DNA of 64,000 bases. It comes from Euptelea pleiosperma (taxonomy: Eukaryota > Streptophyta > Magnoliopsida > Ranunculales > Eupteleaceae). Shown here one piece after another: positions 22,872 to 33,633 of the stretch. Location of the stretch: the NCBI GenBank assembly GCA_035048495.1, contig CM068551.1, positions 15,440,248-15,504,247 on the forward strand, in the 5' to 3' direction. Position 1 is the stretch's first letter. Each line of letters starts with the position of its first letter. The notes under the pieces were generated by a model. It saw only the letters and a list, made by a program, of their open reading frames with translations. It was not told where the DNA came from and did not search any database. Both the position numbers and the translations under genes were made by a program.

Positions 22872-24941
22872 ATGCATTCTTCTTTTTCTTCAAAGAAGAA
22901 GCATACGATGCTGTGGAGAGTTGCTGCTTTTGCTGATGCTGCTCCTCAAAAGGGTACTCTTCTCTCTCCCCTATCTTCTCTTTCAGTGTCTACGCTTCTG
23001 TCTCATTCCAAAACTACAAAAAGGGACCCAAGCCTCTCTCATATTACGAATCGATACCAGATGGAGAAATTCGTAAGAGATCGGTGTAAATCAGGAGCCA
23101 TTAGCCTTGATGAGACATTGGGTTTCTTCGATCGGATGGTTCAAATGCAACCGCTGCCATCGATTTTTGCTTTTAATCAACTGTTAGGGGCTATCACCAA
23201 GATGAAACAGTATTCTACCGTGCTTTCTCTATTTAAAATGATGGATTCAGCAAGAATCCAACCTAATGTCTCTACCCTGAACATTTTAAGCAATTGTTTC
23301 TGCCAATTGAATCGGGTGGATTTCTGCTTCTCTGTCTTGGGGACCATCCTCAAACGTGGTTATGAACCAGATGCTGTAACCTTGAACACTTTGATTAAGG
23401 GGCTTTGTATGGAAGATAAAGTAGCACAGTCGATGGAGTTGTTAAACAAAATAGTGGAGAATGGCTACCCATCTGATGAAGTCACTTATGGAACAGTGAT
23501 TAATGGCCTTTGCAAAACTGGGAACACTTGCATGGCTCTTGGATTGCTAAGGGGGATGGAGGAGAGTGGGAGGTATAAACCTAACTCAATCATGTATAAC
23601 ACGATCATTGACTCTTTCTGCAAGGACAGACTGATAGATGAAGCCCTTGACATTTTCTCAGAAATGTTCACTAAAAGCATTGCACCAGATGTTGTCACTT
23701 ACAACTCTTTAATTCATGGTCTATGCAGCTTAGGCCGGAGGAAAGAAGCTGCAAGGTTTTTTGACAAAATGGTGGATTGTGGAATCTCACCAAATGTAAT
23801 AACCTTCAGCATTATGGTGGATGCTCTTTGCAAAGAAGGGAGGACCATGGAAGCACATGCCTTACTAGAAGTAATGATTCAAAGAGGTGATAAGCCAAAT
23901 ATTTTCACTTACACCTCTTTGATTCATGGCTTATGCAATTCAGGTCAATGGAAAGAGGCAACACAATTGTTCAATGAAATGGTGGATCAAGAAATCTCAC
24001 CAGATGTAATAACTTTCACCACATTGGTAAATGCTCTTTGCAAAGAGGGGATGACCAAAGAAGCACATGAACTATTAGAACTGATGATTCAAAGAGGTGA
24101 GGAGCCGGACACAATCACATACAATGCATTGATGGATGGACACTGTTTGCAAGGCCAAATGGACAAAGCCACAAAAGTCTTCAACTCCATGTTGAGTACA
24201 GGTCATGAGCCTAATGTTGTTAGCTATAACGTATTGATCAATGGCTATTGCAAGACTAAGAAGATAGATGAGGCAATGCGGCTTTTTAGAGAAATATGTC
24301 AGAAAGGATTGACTCCTGGCACTATTACCTATAACACCCTTATAGGTGGGTTATGTAAGGTTGGGAGAGTTGTGGCTGCACAAGAGCTTTTCAATAAGAT
24401 GCAAGCACATGGCCAAAGTCCAGATCTCATCACATACAATATATTGTTGGATGGACTGTGCACAAACAACTGTTTCACTGAGGCGATGGAACTGTTTCAT
24501 GTGATGGAAAATGGCGAATTGAAACCTGATATTTGCACTTATAACATCCTCATTGATTTTATGTGCAAAAATGGAAAGTTGGAAGCCGCTAGGAAACTCT
24601 TTTGCGGCCTCTTTGCCATTGAATTGCAGCCTGACATTAAAACATGTACCATAATGATTAATGGCTTCTGTAAAGAAGGGATGTTAAAAGAAGCTCAATA
24701 CTTGTTCACAGAAATGGAAGAGAAGGGATTTCAACCAGATGGCGGTACTTTCAATATCATGGTTCAAGGATTTCTCCGAAAGAACGAGACCGATATGGCG
24801 ATGCAACTTCTCGGTAAAATGGTCGAGAGAGGTTTTTTACCTGATGCATACACTACACATATGATTGTGAAATTGCTCATGGTAGATGGACCAGATCGTA
24901 AATATTTAGAAATGTTTCGTAAGTTCTTGCCAAAGGGCTGA
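22872..24941 (+). CDS. RFL-type PPR protein, array copy 1 (689 aa)
   Basis: Single open frame of 689 residues without introns. The N-terminus (MHSSFSSKKKHTMLWRVAAF) is basic and Ser-rich with no acidic residue for about 45 residues, like a mitochondrial presequence. Start could also be Met13 (22908), which matches the start of copy 2. The rest is P-class PPR: I count 16 full motifs of 35 residues (the fourth has 36) from IFAFNQLLG, then a degenerate tail ending FRKFLPKG. Code pairs (residues 5 and 35): NN, ND, ND, GN, ND, NN, SN, TD, TD, NN, NG, ND, ND, ND, TD, ND. Under the published PPR code this suggests YUU?UYAGGY?UUUGU (Y pyrimidine, ? unassigned). Motifs 6-7 and 8-9 are a tandem duplication, about 44 of 70 residues identical. 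Related proteins restore male fertility by processing mitochondrial transcripts; that role is inferred here. Confidence 0.93.
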   Translation: MHSSFSSKKKHTMLWRVAAFADAAPQKGTLLSPLSSLSVSTLLSHSKTTKRDPSLSHITNRYQMEKFVRDRCKSGAISLDETLGFFDRMVQMQPLPSIFAFNQLLGAITKMKQYSTVLSLFKMMDSARIQPNVSTLNILSNCFCQLNRVDFCFSVLGTILKRGYEPDAVTLNTLIKGLCMEDKVAQSMELLNKIVENGYPSDEVTYGTVINGLCKTGNTCMALGLLRGMEESGRYKPNSIMYNTIIDSFCKDRLIDEALDIFSEMFTKSIAPDVVTYNSLIHGLCSLGRRKEAARFFDKMVDCGISPNVITFSIMVDALCKEGRTMEAHALLEVMIQRGDKPNIFTYTSLIHGLCNSGQWKEATQLFNEMVDQEISPDVITFTTLVNALCKEGMTKEAHELLELMIQRGEEPDTITYNALMDGHCLQGQMDKATKVFNSMLSTGHEPNVVSYNVLINGYCKTKKIDEAMRLFREICQKGLTPGTITYNTLIGGLCKVGRVVAAQELFNKMQAHGQSPDLITYNILLDGLCTNNCFTEAMELFHVMENGELKPDICTYNILIDFMCKNGKLEAARKLFCGLFAIELQPDIKTCTIMINGFCKEGMLKEAQYLFTEMEEKGFQPDGGTFNIMVQGFLRKNETDMAMQLLGKMVERGFLPDAYTTHMIVKLLMVDGPDRKYLEMFRKFLPKG

Positions 24942-27180
24942 GAAAAAGGTGATGTGCTCAATGTTGAGTCGGTAGTCAGCAATAACCAATTCTAAGTTGT
25001 GCCAAGTGTCATTGCCAGTGACATACTTTAAGGGTCGTCCTATATCTGCTGTCAATTTCCTCCCAATGTGTTGCCTCGCTAAGTACATGCAACGACAATG
25101 AGCTAGGTAAATTTCTTTCTCAATGACCCATTCATTACTTTATGTGAAGGAGCTGGTCTTCGTGGCTCCTTACTAGACCATTTAAAATGTAGACTCTTGA
25201 AACAAGAAACATCATTTAGCATGTCATAATTATGCTATGTCAATTTTTGGCTCCGAGAACTTGACTTCTATTTTTATTTGTATATTTAGTCCTTAAAAGA
25301 TGTTGGTGTGTGGAAATATAATCTAAAACTTGGTAAATTTATTTTAGATGTTGGTGTGTTAAAATATGTTCATTGAGATGTTTATTTTAGTTTTTGATTT
25401 CTTTACTATGGGTCTTTTTTACTTGTCATTGAAGGTCATTTCCAGTGAAGGAACATACTTGAATCACTCGAGTCCAATTTGATTCATTTTGTGTGTTCGT
25501 TTTTGAAACTTTAGTCCTACATTGGAGAGGGACAAAGTTCTTGAGCGGCTTATAAATGCCTCTTGCATCTCCAATTTTGGATGTTTTTAGTTCCTTCAAG
25601 TTATATTGACAAAGAACAGATAGATGTCATGTCCTTTTCTTGTGCCATGTCATGTTGGTGTTGATATGAACATGCTATAGCAAAGTATCAAATGATTCAA
25701 ATCTACTCGCACTATCTAGTTGTCGGAGCATGTTTCTACATCTCTAATTATAGGTCCTGGCGGACTGCTTGCTTTTAAAATAGTCAAGAGGTATAAGTTT
25801 GGATACCACGCTATTCTTGCGAAACTAGGACTTTTTATGGTTTACAACATCAAGAAGACGAATATTGCATGAATGAAGTAGGATCCTCCATCCAAATTAA
25901 TTATTTGGAATGGTTGCATTGAGTTCACCTTTTTATTATTTGATTGGGTTTTTTTTACGCAGAATGGGAATTGTCCTTTCTATCGCATGCATACAGCCGC
26001 TAGCCATTAACTGATTCCCATTTTCTTTTAAATTTTAGTAACTTGTAAACCATGAGTTTTGGACTACTATAACTGGTCTACTTATGTTTACTTGAATGTT
26101 TTGAATAGGGTAAGTGTCTTTCGTTGTTGGAGAAATCTGTGTTTCCTTTCTTTTCTTTGTTATTTATGGCAATGCAATGTGTAGGGGCACTTCGGAGAGA
26201 GACTGATCCTGGATAGCTATTCATCTCACGTTGATCTACTGTAGTCACATCAATGTCCCACAATGGTGCGAAGTGTAGGTGTGATACTCTAATGGAGTTA
26301 GAGACGTTGGGTCAAGTCTCCCTACCAATGTTGGTTCATGTGGCTGTTGGCTCTGGCTTCTCTGATTGATATGTGTGTAATAAGCTAGAATATGATATGG
26401 TCTAGTTATGATAGGGTGGCACTAAGCTAGAATATGGTCTAATCAGGATAAATATTAGATTATCGCTTAAGATTTGATTGATCATCCATTGAATGGGAGG
26501 GACTACTAGAAGCAGAGATCAGTTGCGAATTCGCCAACTCTTTGATCCCCATTCCCAATGCAAACAAAATTGAAGAGTATTTGGCGAAGAAGTTGATAAG
26601 AACGTCGATATGACAAGTCAGGGAATCTGTCACGACCATCTTGTCTAACGTTGTTCAAAGGGCCATGGTCCGTGACCTACTTATATGGCCTCTCTTAGAT
26701 TTTCCGTGTATTTGGATTAGATACTTTTGTATGGCGTTATTGTAATTAAGGGTAGTGGGGGTGGCAGTATCGTAGATAAACAGTATGATTGGTGTCCACT
26801 TTTGATGTTTTCTTCTCCCGAGCTACCTAAGGTTTAGTATACTCTTTATATGGGACGCTGGTGATGTAATAGAGTGGAGTTGGTGCATGTCCCCTTGACA
26901 CATTCTTGCATCCCTAGCTTCCCTGGTGTCCTAGATTTAGGTTGTATTGACTTTCGTTTCCATTAATAAATTGATATTGATTCTTGTTCCGTCTTATGTA
27001 TGGTGATTGTTTGTGTGATTGTGGACTAGGCAGCGACCGAGAGCAACTGGGCAAGGACTAGTGTATCGGAAGATGGACGGGTAAATCCTTGTGAAAGGAA
27101 GTGTCCGCGATAGTGAGAACAAGGATTCTTAATGTACATTTAAGCATCTTATTGCTTAGCCTGTCCATTTTTTCATGGTG
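24942..27180 (+). repeat. Conserved 3' flank, unit A
   Basis: Non-coding sequence shared by all three units at very high similarity (for example GAGTCGGTAGTCAGCAATAA just after the stop codon, and CTCGCACTATCTAGTTGTCG near 25706). It includes the copia empty site TCCTACATTGGAGAG near 25523. Its start must be RFL 3' UTR, but I cannot place the poly-A site. No conserved open frame. Confidence 0.7.
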
Positions 27181-27650
27181 TTTTTTTTTTTTTTAAGTTT
27201 TAACTTCATATATAAGGCAAAAGCCAATCAAACATACGATCAGCTAAGGAGGTCAAGCTGACCTCCAATAGACATGATCATGGCAAACAATGAAAACAGC
27301 AAAAGGACAAAGACAATAAAAAGCGGGATAGTACTAACATCAAACATCCCTAGAGCAAAGAATATCCCAGCGAAATACATATCTTCAAAGAAAATCCCTC
27401 TGCTCTCCAAAAACACCTTAGATCAAAGGAAAATCAACCCCTTAATGCTGAGAATAATCGAGGGCAAGTCTCCACTTTTATGTTTGAAATTTCTCTGATT
27501 TCTCTCCCTCCATATTCCCCAAGCAATCGCAAAGGGTAGCAGCCTCCACAGAATACGTCCTGTAGACGAAAATGCTTTGGTATTCCAACTAAAGAGAAGC
27601 TCCATGAATGAACCTGGCATAACCAATGGATTTTATTTTCATATGGTTAA
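27181..27650 (-). mobile_element. L1-type LINE tail, unit A
   Basis: A T run at about 27181-27194 marks the poly-A end of a minus-strand insertion. The minus strand reads ELLFSWNTKAFSSTGRILWR and AIAWGIWRERNQRNFKHK, the C-terminal zf-RVT-like part of plant L1 ORF2. The same insertion is present at the same place in units B and C, so it predates the tandem duplication. Confidence 0.7.
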
Positions 27651-27942
27651 TATTTGAATAGGCTCCCCAAGTAGGTTGGTGGTATTTGCAATGTATCTTC
27701 TATAAAGGCTGTAAGGACGGATTCCTTGAGTTTCTTGGATACTGTTTTCCCTCCTTAGTTTGAATTGATGCTATAATTGTTTTGTGATTTGATTGAATTT
27801 GTTCGATTTAAGAAATCACCCAACACTATTGAAATCACATGTTCCTTCTTCAAATCTGCTTGCTGTCTAGCTAAGTGGCAATCCTCTGGATTGTTTAAAT
27901 TCCTATGTTAGTTAAAGATACAGGAGGACCCCAGGTTTATAA

Positions 27943-28851
27943 GAACAGGGGCCCTTGCTGCCTGTGCAGGGCTCGCTCCCATTCGCCATGGTGGTCACAT
28001 TGATGCTCATATTATAAGAACGAGGCTTGATCTTGATGTTGGACTTGGTGATGCACTTGTGAACATGTATGCCAATTCCAAGTGGAGCCGCATTATAGTA
28101 GTACTAGTAACGAGAGGAGAGCGTATTTTGGGCATACTGAAGAAATAAGTTTCCATGACATGCAAAGACGGAAATGCAAAGGTAAAAGGGAAGCTACCAG
28201 GCGTTGGTTTGGCTGTGGCACAACGTAATCTTGTTTCCTGGAACACGATCATAGCCAGATTTGGAAATCACTGGCTGGGTAGAATAGTGCTAGAGATGTT
28301 TAAGCAGATGAAAGAAACAGGACTAAAACCAGATTCAGTTATGTTCAACGGACTGTTAGCAGCTTGCAATCAAGCGGGTTTGTCTAGAAAGGCCGAGCCT
28401 ACTTCAATTCTATGAAAGACATTTATGGGATTGCACCAGAGATCGAACATTTCTCTTGCCTGATAGATCTGTTGGGGAGGGCTGGGAGATTGGAGGAGGC
28501 AAAAGAGTACGTTTAGAAATTTCATTTCGGAAGGGATTTAGTTGTATTGGAGCACGTGCTTTCAGCGCATCGGGCCTGTCGGCTACATGGGGATGTTGTG
28601 GTTGGGGAATGGATGGCATGCCAGCTTTTGGAGCTTCAGCCTGGTATGAGTTCGCTTTACTTTCTGTCGTCGAACTTACATGCTTCAGATGGGAGGTGGG
28701 ATGGTTTTGCAGAGGCAAGGAAGTCACCGAAGGCTAGTGGAGTGAAGAAGGAACCAGGACATAGTTTGATCCAAGTGATGGGAATCGTAGAAAAGTTTAC
28801 AGTAGTGGATTTTTCGCATTCGAGTATGGAAGAGATGAAGAACATACTCTG
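27943..28851 (+). pseudogene. E-class (PLS) PPR pseudogene, unit A, 5'-truncated
   Basis: This starts abruptly with LAACAGL-like text at a deletion junction (GGTTTATA joined to AGAACAGGGGCCC) and runs to ...SMEEMKNIL at 28851. I can read KQMKETGLKPDSVMFNGLLA, HFSCLIDLLGRAGRLEEAKE, then an E-domain block with LLELQPG, YFLSSNLHASDGRWDGFAEA and GVKKEPGHSLIQV. Frames change several times and a TAG cuts the protein (KEYV-stop). LELQP, the (Y)xxLSN(I)YA-like block and GVKKEPG...I are typical of the E domain of land-plant editing factors. The first two-thirds present in units B and C is missing here. It is not translated as one protein. Confidence 0.75.
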
Positions 28852-29033
28852 AAGTTTGGGTTGTTCAGTGAGTGAAGCTTCTTCATGATTCTAACTTCAT
28901 TTTTGTCTTGAAAAATTATAATATGTTGCATCTGGATTCATATGTGGCCATAAGTAATAGGTCTGATAATTAGGACATCTAATCATACACCAGATAATTT
29001 CATATGGACAGATCCCAGCAAATAAAAACTATT

Positions 29034-29939
29034 AGGGCATGTTTGATCGCACAGAAAACTTTAGGGAGAAATACATCTGGGAAATGCCATAAATGGCTGA
29101 TTGATTTCAACTTAGAACACATATTTCAATCATGTGAGAAAATAAAGCCATATTTTCAGGTGGAAATGAATTCTCACTTATCTGGATGGAAGATGAATTC
29201 CTGGCTTAGTGGGGAAAATGATCCAGATTTAAATGGCTTGGTAGGGAAAATATACAGATTTAAAATGGCTATCTAAGAGCATCTCCAACAGGCTCCTTAT
29301 TCTAGCTTTTTTGTCAGAATAGGGTGCAGTCAGAATAGGGAGCGGTGGAGAGAAAAAAATTCCTACAAGAGGCTCGCCACTTGACTTCCAGTTTAGGGGT
29401 TCCTCAACAGCCTCGCTACATGTAGGGAGCCAAGAAGACTCACCAAACTACTGACAAGTTTAGGGGCATTTTCCCTATTTTTTTCCTTTTTCAAAACATT
29501 TATTCTTTTTCAAAAATCAGCCTGAAGTGATTTCTAAGTGTTGGATTGGAGTCATTCTCATGGGTTGATTTCAACCTTGAGAATTTGATTACAAGGATCG
29601 AAACGCTTGAGATCACTAGTCAAGCCGATTTTTGGTTTGTAGGCCCATCTAGGGATTGGCCAAACATCCATACTGTCAGCGTCCTACAAAAATGTGCCAT
29701 GTGGCTCATATTGTGGGTGGTTATCGTGGGCCGTCATTGAGGTTTTGCTCCCAAGGAATGTAGAGAGCCTGTTGGAGTCATCTTCCAATGGCTCCCTACC
29801 CTAAAATAACGTTCACTACTTTTCGCTAAAAAGTAGGGGTAAAAATAAGGAGCCAACTTGGAGATGCTCTAACAATGGACAGTTGCGTTTTCCCAAGGAA
29901 AAATGCAAATTTCCTACTTGGCAATCAAACACGCCCTTA
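29034..29939. mobile_element. MITE with TAGGGCATGTTTGAT ends, carrying a nested MITE
   Basis: The left end reads TAGGGCATGTTTGATCGC. The complement of the right end reads AAGGGCGTGTTTGATTGC. An uninterrupted relative lies at 42206-42514, and a left-end copy at 57498. The interior carries a second element (29277-29869). TIR sequence and size fit a hAT-like MITE, but the target duplication is unclear. Confidence 0.65.
29277..29869. mobile_element. MITE with GAGCATCTCC ends and TAA target duplication (nested)
   Basis: It starts GAGCATCTCCAACAGG and ends TTGGAGATGCTC, flanked by TAA at 29274-29276 and 29870-29872, which fits PIF/Harbinger-type MITEs (TWA duplication). The related element at 42206-42514 reads GGCTACCTAACAATGACAG across this site with a single TAA, so it supplies the empty site. 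A further dispersed-repeat piece (TGGCCAAACATCCATA word) lies inside at about 29515-29745. Confidence 0.8.
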
Positions 29940-30295
29940 GTTTCTATTAATATTATTAGTTTTCAATAATTCAAAAAGTTTGTGTATAAAATGTTTGATC
30001 ATGAAATATACGAAGTTTACCGAATATTTGAAAACTTTTGGTCATAAAGTATGTTTTTTTTAAAAAAATTGTAAAGTTTGTATATATAAATGCGCGGACT
30101 TAGACCCCCCCTAATCCAATTCGAATATGATCTGCCCTAATCTAATACGAACAGTTTTTCAAAAAATTTGAAATTTTTGGGTCAGCTGGATATTCCACGT
30201 ATTATTTGTGAATTATTTAAAAAATCAGTTTTTCAGGATGGAATTTTTATTTTCAAAACTTTAATTTTTGCTGAGTAATTAAATGAATTTTCTAA

Positions 30296-30709
30296 GAGCA
30301 TCTCCAACCCTACCCTAAACTCCTTTCCCTTCCCTAAAATAGGGTGAAAACTTAAAAAACCATCTCCAACCCTACCCTAAAGTCTACCCTATTTTGAGGT
30401 AACGTCAAATCCTACCCTAAAGTTAGATTAGGGTTCGGGAGAGAACTTAAAAATTTGTTCTCCTTTCTCCTCCCTCTTTTTAATGAATTCCATCCAATAT
30501 CCTCACATTCTTTTCACTTAATGCCACATATGTCCCCTTCTTATAGTTTTTGTTATTTTTCTATTTTCTACTAGTTCTTATATTTAGGGACGGGTAGAGT
30601 TTAGGGTGGACCATTGGAGAGATTTTTGAGTTTTAGGTAAGGGAGATTCTTTTCTACCCTACTTTAAGTGTTTAGGGTAGGGTAGGGTAGGGTAGGGTTG
30701 GAGGTGCTC
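30296..30709. mobile_element. Second GAGCATCTCC MITE with TAA duplication
   Basis: It begins GAGCATCTCCAACCCTACCC and ends GGTTGGAGGTGCTC, with TAA on both sides (30293-30295 and 30710-30712). The right part contains four GGGTA repeats and the left part repeats CCTACCCTAAA. It is the same superfamily as the nested copy at 29277 but with a different interior. Confidence 0.8.
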
Positions 30710-31644
30710 TAATGGCCCGAAATATACTCGACCTTTTCTCCCTATCTATATTTTAGTTTGGGAAAAGATGCAATAAGGTATACTTCTCTTTGCTGCACTC
30801 TGGGCCCACTGACTCCATGGATTTTCAGCCCACCCCAAAATTTGAAGTCTCTCCTTCCCAAAATGCCACGTGGAGCTCACTTTCGGGCCCACTGACCTTA
30901 TGGATGTTGGGCCCATAGAAATTAAAAGTGTTGGAGGCGTTCTAATTTTTGAGAAGTAATTTCTCTTAGAAGTTAAAAGCTAAAAAGTCAATTTTAAGTT
31001 AGTTTTTAACTTTTCAAAAGTTAAAATATGTAACACATCCAAACTAACTTTTTAACTTTTTGGCTTATAAAAGTCAATAAGTTACTTATTTTTGTGTTGC
31101 CAAACGCCCCCCTACTAACCAAATATCAACTTGATTGATGATTTATAATAGTTATATATTAGCATCCAAAAAATAATGCTCAAATCCAACCACTAAAAAT
31201 TATGCTATTAAAATGCTAAATCCACGGTTAGAAATTAAACTGAATTTTGATGTGTAGATCCACCAAGAAGTGGACCAAACATCAAAAAATTCAGTGGGCC
31301 TTACAGCGTACTCCACCTGGCATTTTGGAAGGGAGACTTCAAACTTTGAAGTCGCCAGACATCAAACTTGGACCTCCCTTGGCGGATATACACACCCAAA
31401 TCACCCTGATTGGTCATCTCTAGCCATAGATTTTAGACCTTTTAAGGTGTGATTATAACCGTTGGATTCAATCATTTTTTTAGAGTACTAAAAAGCCAAC
31501 TGCTAAAAGTCATCAAACAAGCTGATTTTTTGTATGACTAAGCCTACCTTGTTACATCACGACCCCTTAGTTTTTGTGTCGTGATGTAACAAGGTATACC
31601 TAAGATCTTTTCAAATGGGGAAGCGCATTTTTGTTACTCACGTC

Positions 31645-31853
31645 TAACGGACTGGGGCGTTACCGTTAAAACAGATTGTAACGGCCAAAGACAAAAATGA
31701 AAAACAAAACAAACGGAAAAATGGATTTTAATGATTTTAACAGCTGTTGGAACGAAGAAAAAAAATGGCCGATAAATTCAAAGCGTCGAAACGGGTTTTA
31801 ACAAAACAGGCTTGGGGCGTTACCGTTTAAAAGGCGGGTCGTTTTTAAAACCA
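31645..31853. mobile_element. ACGGCCGTTTAAA-type MITE, inverted, one end lost
   Basis: On the plus strand it reads ACGGACTGGGGCGTTACCG ... GGCTTGGGGCGTTACCG ... TTTTTAAAACCA and is followed by TGGTTTAGCC. The end with AAGGTTTAAAGG, present in the unit C copy, has been deleted. It lies at the same position within the unit as the copies at 43617 and 58153. Confidence 0.65.
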
Positions 31854-32029
31854 TGGTTTAGCCAATCCCTCAGTAGACATTTATACCAAAAATCAGGTGG
31901 TTAGATGATTTTTAGCCATTGGTTTTAGCACTCTAAACAATGATTGAATTGAACGGGCTATATGCACGCCTTAAAAAGTACTAAAATCTAATCGTTAGAG
32001 ATTACCAATGAGGATGGATTCTGTTTGGT

Positions 32030-33272
32030 AACCCGGAATTGAGCCGGAATTGGATTTGTGATTCTTGGAATCATAAATCTTAGTGTTTGGGAGGACCGAA
32101 TTCTAGGAATTATATTTCCAATTCTGTGATTTTCCTAGAATTAGAAGTTTTAGGGGGGAGAAGAAACTTTTAATTCCTGGAATTCTATTTCAGGGCAGAG
32201 AGATTCGAGAGAATTTTTATTGAGCTCCAACTCTCACACGCATCCCTAAGTGGACATATAAACCAAAAATAGTAAGATTAGTTATTTGCAACTATTGAAT
32301 TGGTGTCTTTTTATTGGTTGATTTTTAACCGTGGGATATCTAGCATTATTTAGGGTACTTAGATCCAAAGGTTAAAATTTTTGAATCAACCTTCTTTTTA
32401 GCATGTAAGTTCACCTAGGGATGGGACAAACATCCATACGGTCCGTGGTCTCTAATAATGTGACACGTCGCTCATACTGTGGTCCATCATCAATGGATTA
32501 TAAATTTTTAATTGTTGGATTGATGTCTTTTATGGGTTGATTTTTATCTCTGGGATATACATATAGCAGTAGTTGGGGCACAGAGATCCAAAGTTGAAAG
32601 ATAAGGTCTACTTAGGGATGTAACTAACCGTTGGATTGATGTCTTTTATGAGTTGATTTTTAACCATTGGATTGTACCCGTATATTGGATTTATATCTTT
32701 TTATGGGTTGATTTTTAACTTTGACACATCTAGCATTATTTGGGTCACTCAAATCTAAAGGTTAGAAATAACTAACCAGTCTGATTTTTAGTATGTAGGT
32801 CCACCTAGAAATGGGACAAACATCAATACGGTCTATTGTCTCTAATAGTGTGCCACATGCTCATAATGTGGTCCATCATCAGTGTTGATAACGGACATAC
32901 TTAGCTAGGCTTTAGCCATGAGATTTTGGCACTAATATTGGTCAAAGAGTTATCAAAAATAATTTTATTTCGTATTTTTAATTTTTTCTCTAAATTAAAA
33001 TTGATAACAGTAAACTGACGGATGACAAAAAAATAACAACCGTTATAACATAAAGTTCATGAGATGATATTTCTCTTAAGTAGATAGATAGAAAATTCAA
33101 TTCTGTTAGATCTCCAAACAACTAAAATTTGATTTCATTTGAATTTCTGTGTAAATTGCAAGGTGTAGCCAAACACTAGAAATTTCAATTCTCGGAATTC
33201 AAATTCCCAAAAATCACAAATTTTAGAATTCAATTTTCAATTCCAAATCGATGTCTCATCGCCAAACAGGCA
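32030..33272. mobile_element. Nested MITE and dispersed-repeat block
   Basis: An outer element with ends TTCTGTTTGGTAACCCGGAA and, complemented, GTGCCTGTTTGGCGATGAGA splits unit sequence that is continuous in unit C (near 58550: GATTTTGGTGCCCATATCC). Inside are several repeats of the TATGGGTTGATTTTTAACC and GGGACAAACATCCATACGG words (about 32280, 32530, 32640, 32700, 32820). No gene. Confidence 0.45.
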
Positions 33273-33633
33273 CAAGGGGTGAGATAAACATTAACTAATA
33301 CTGTGCCACATGGCTCGTACTGTGCGCACTGTGACCGAAGTTTTACTCTGTTCTAGGAACTAGGAAGGTCGCTCGATTGATAAAAAACAGGGGATGACTT
33401 CAACTAAGGCTTAGAAATTACTGATCAGGTTGATTTTGGGTTTGTAGGTCCACCTAGCGTTTGGCCAAACATCTATACAGTCAGTGTCCTCTAATAAATT
33501 TCCACGGGGTGACCAGGGGTGGTCAGGCAAGTCTTGCTCCGCCCCGATCACTTTCTATACTTTTATTTCTTCAAGCGAACCTACTGTGCTGTAGTAGATT
33601 TCGTCTCTCGCTTCTTATTCAAAGACGAAGCAA

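Larger units (their letters stand above)
22738..33358 (+). repeat. RFL array unit A (about 10.6 kb)
   Basis: The unit starts at ACTAGGAAGGTTGCTCCATT, which recurs as ACTAGGAAGGTCGCTCGATT at 33359 and ACTAGGAAGGTTGCTCCATT at 44515, always upstream of an RFL gene. Unit content: RFL gene, 3' flank, minus-strand LINE tail, truncated E-class PPR pseudogene, MITEs, and foldback debris leading to the next unit. Confidence 0.8.

Noticed and set aside
28410..28727. 105-codon minus-strand frames at 28410-28727 and 56862-57179
   Set aside because: Both lie opposite the E domain of PPR pseudogenes and are antisense shadows of Ser/Pro-rich character.
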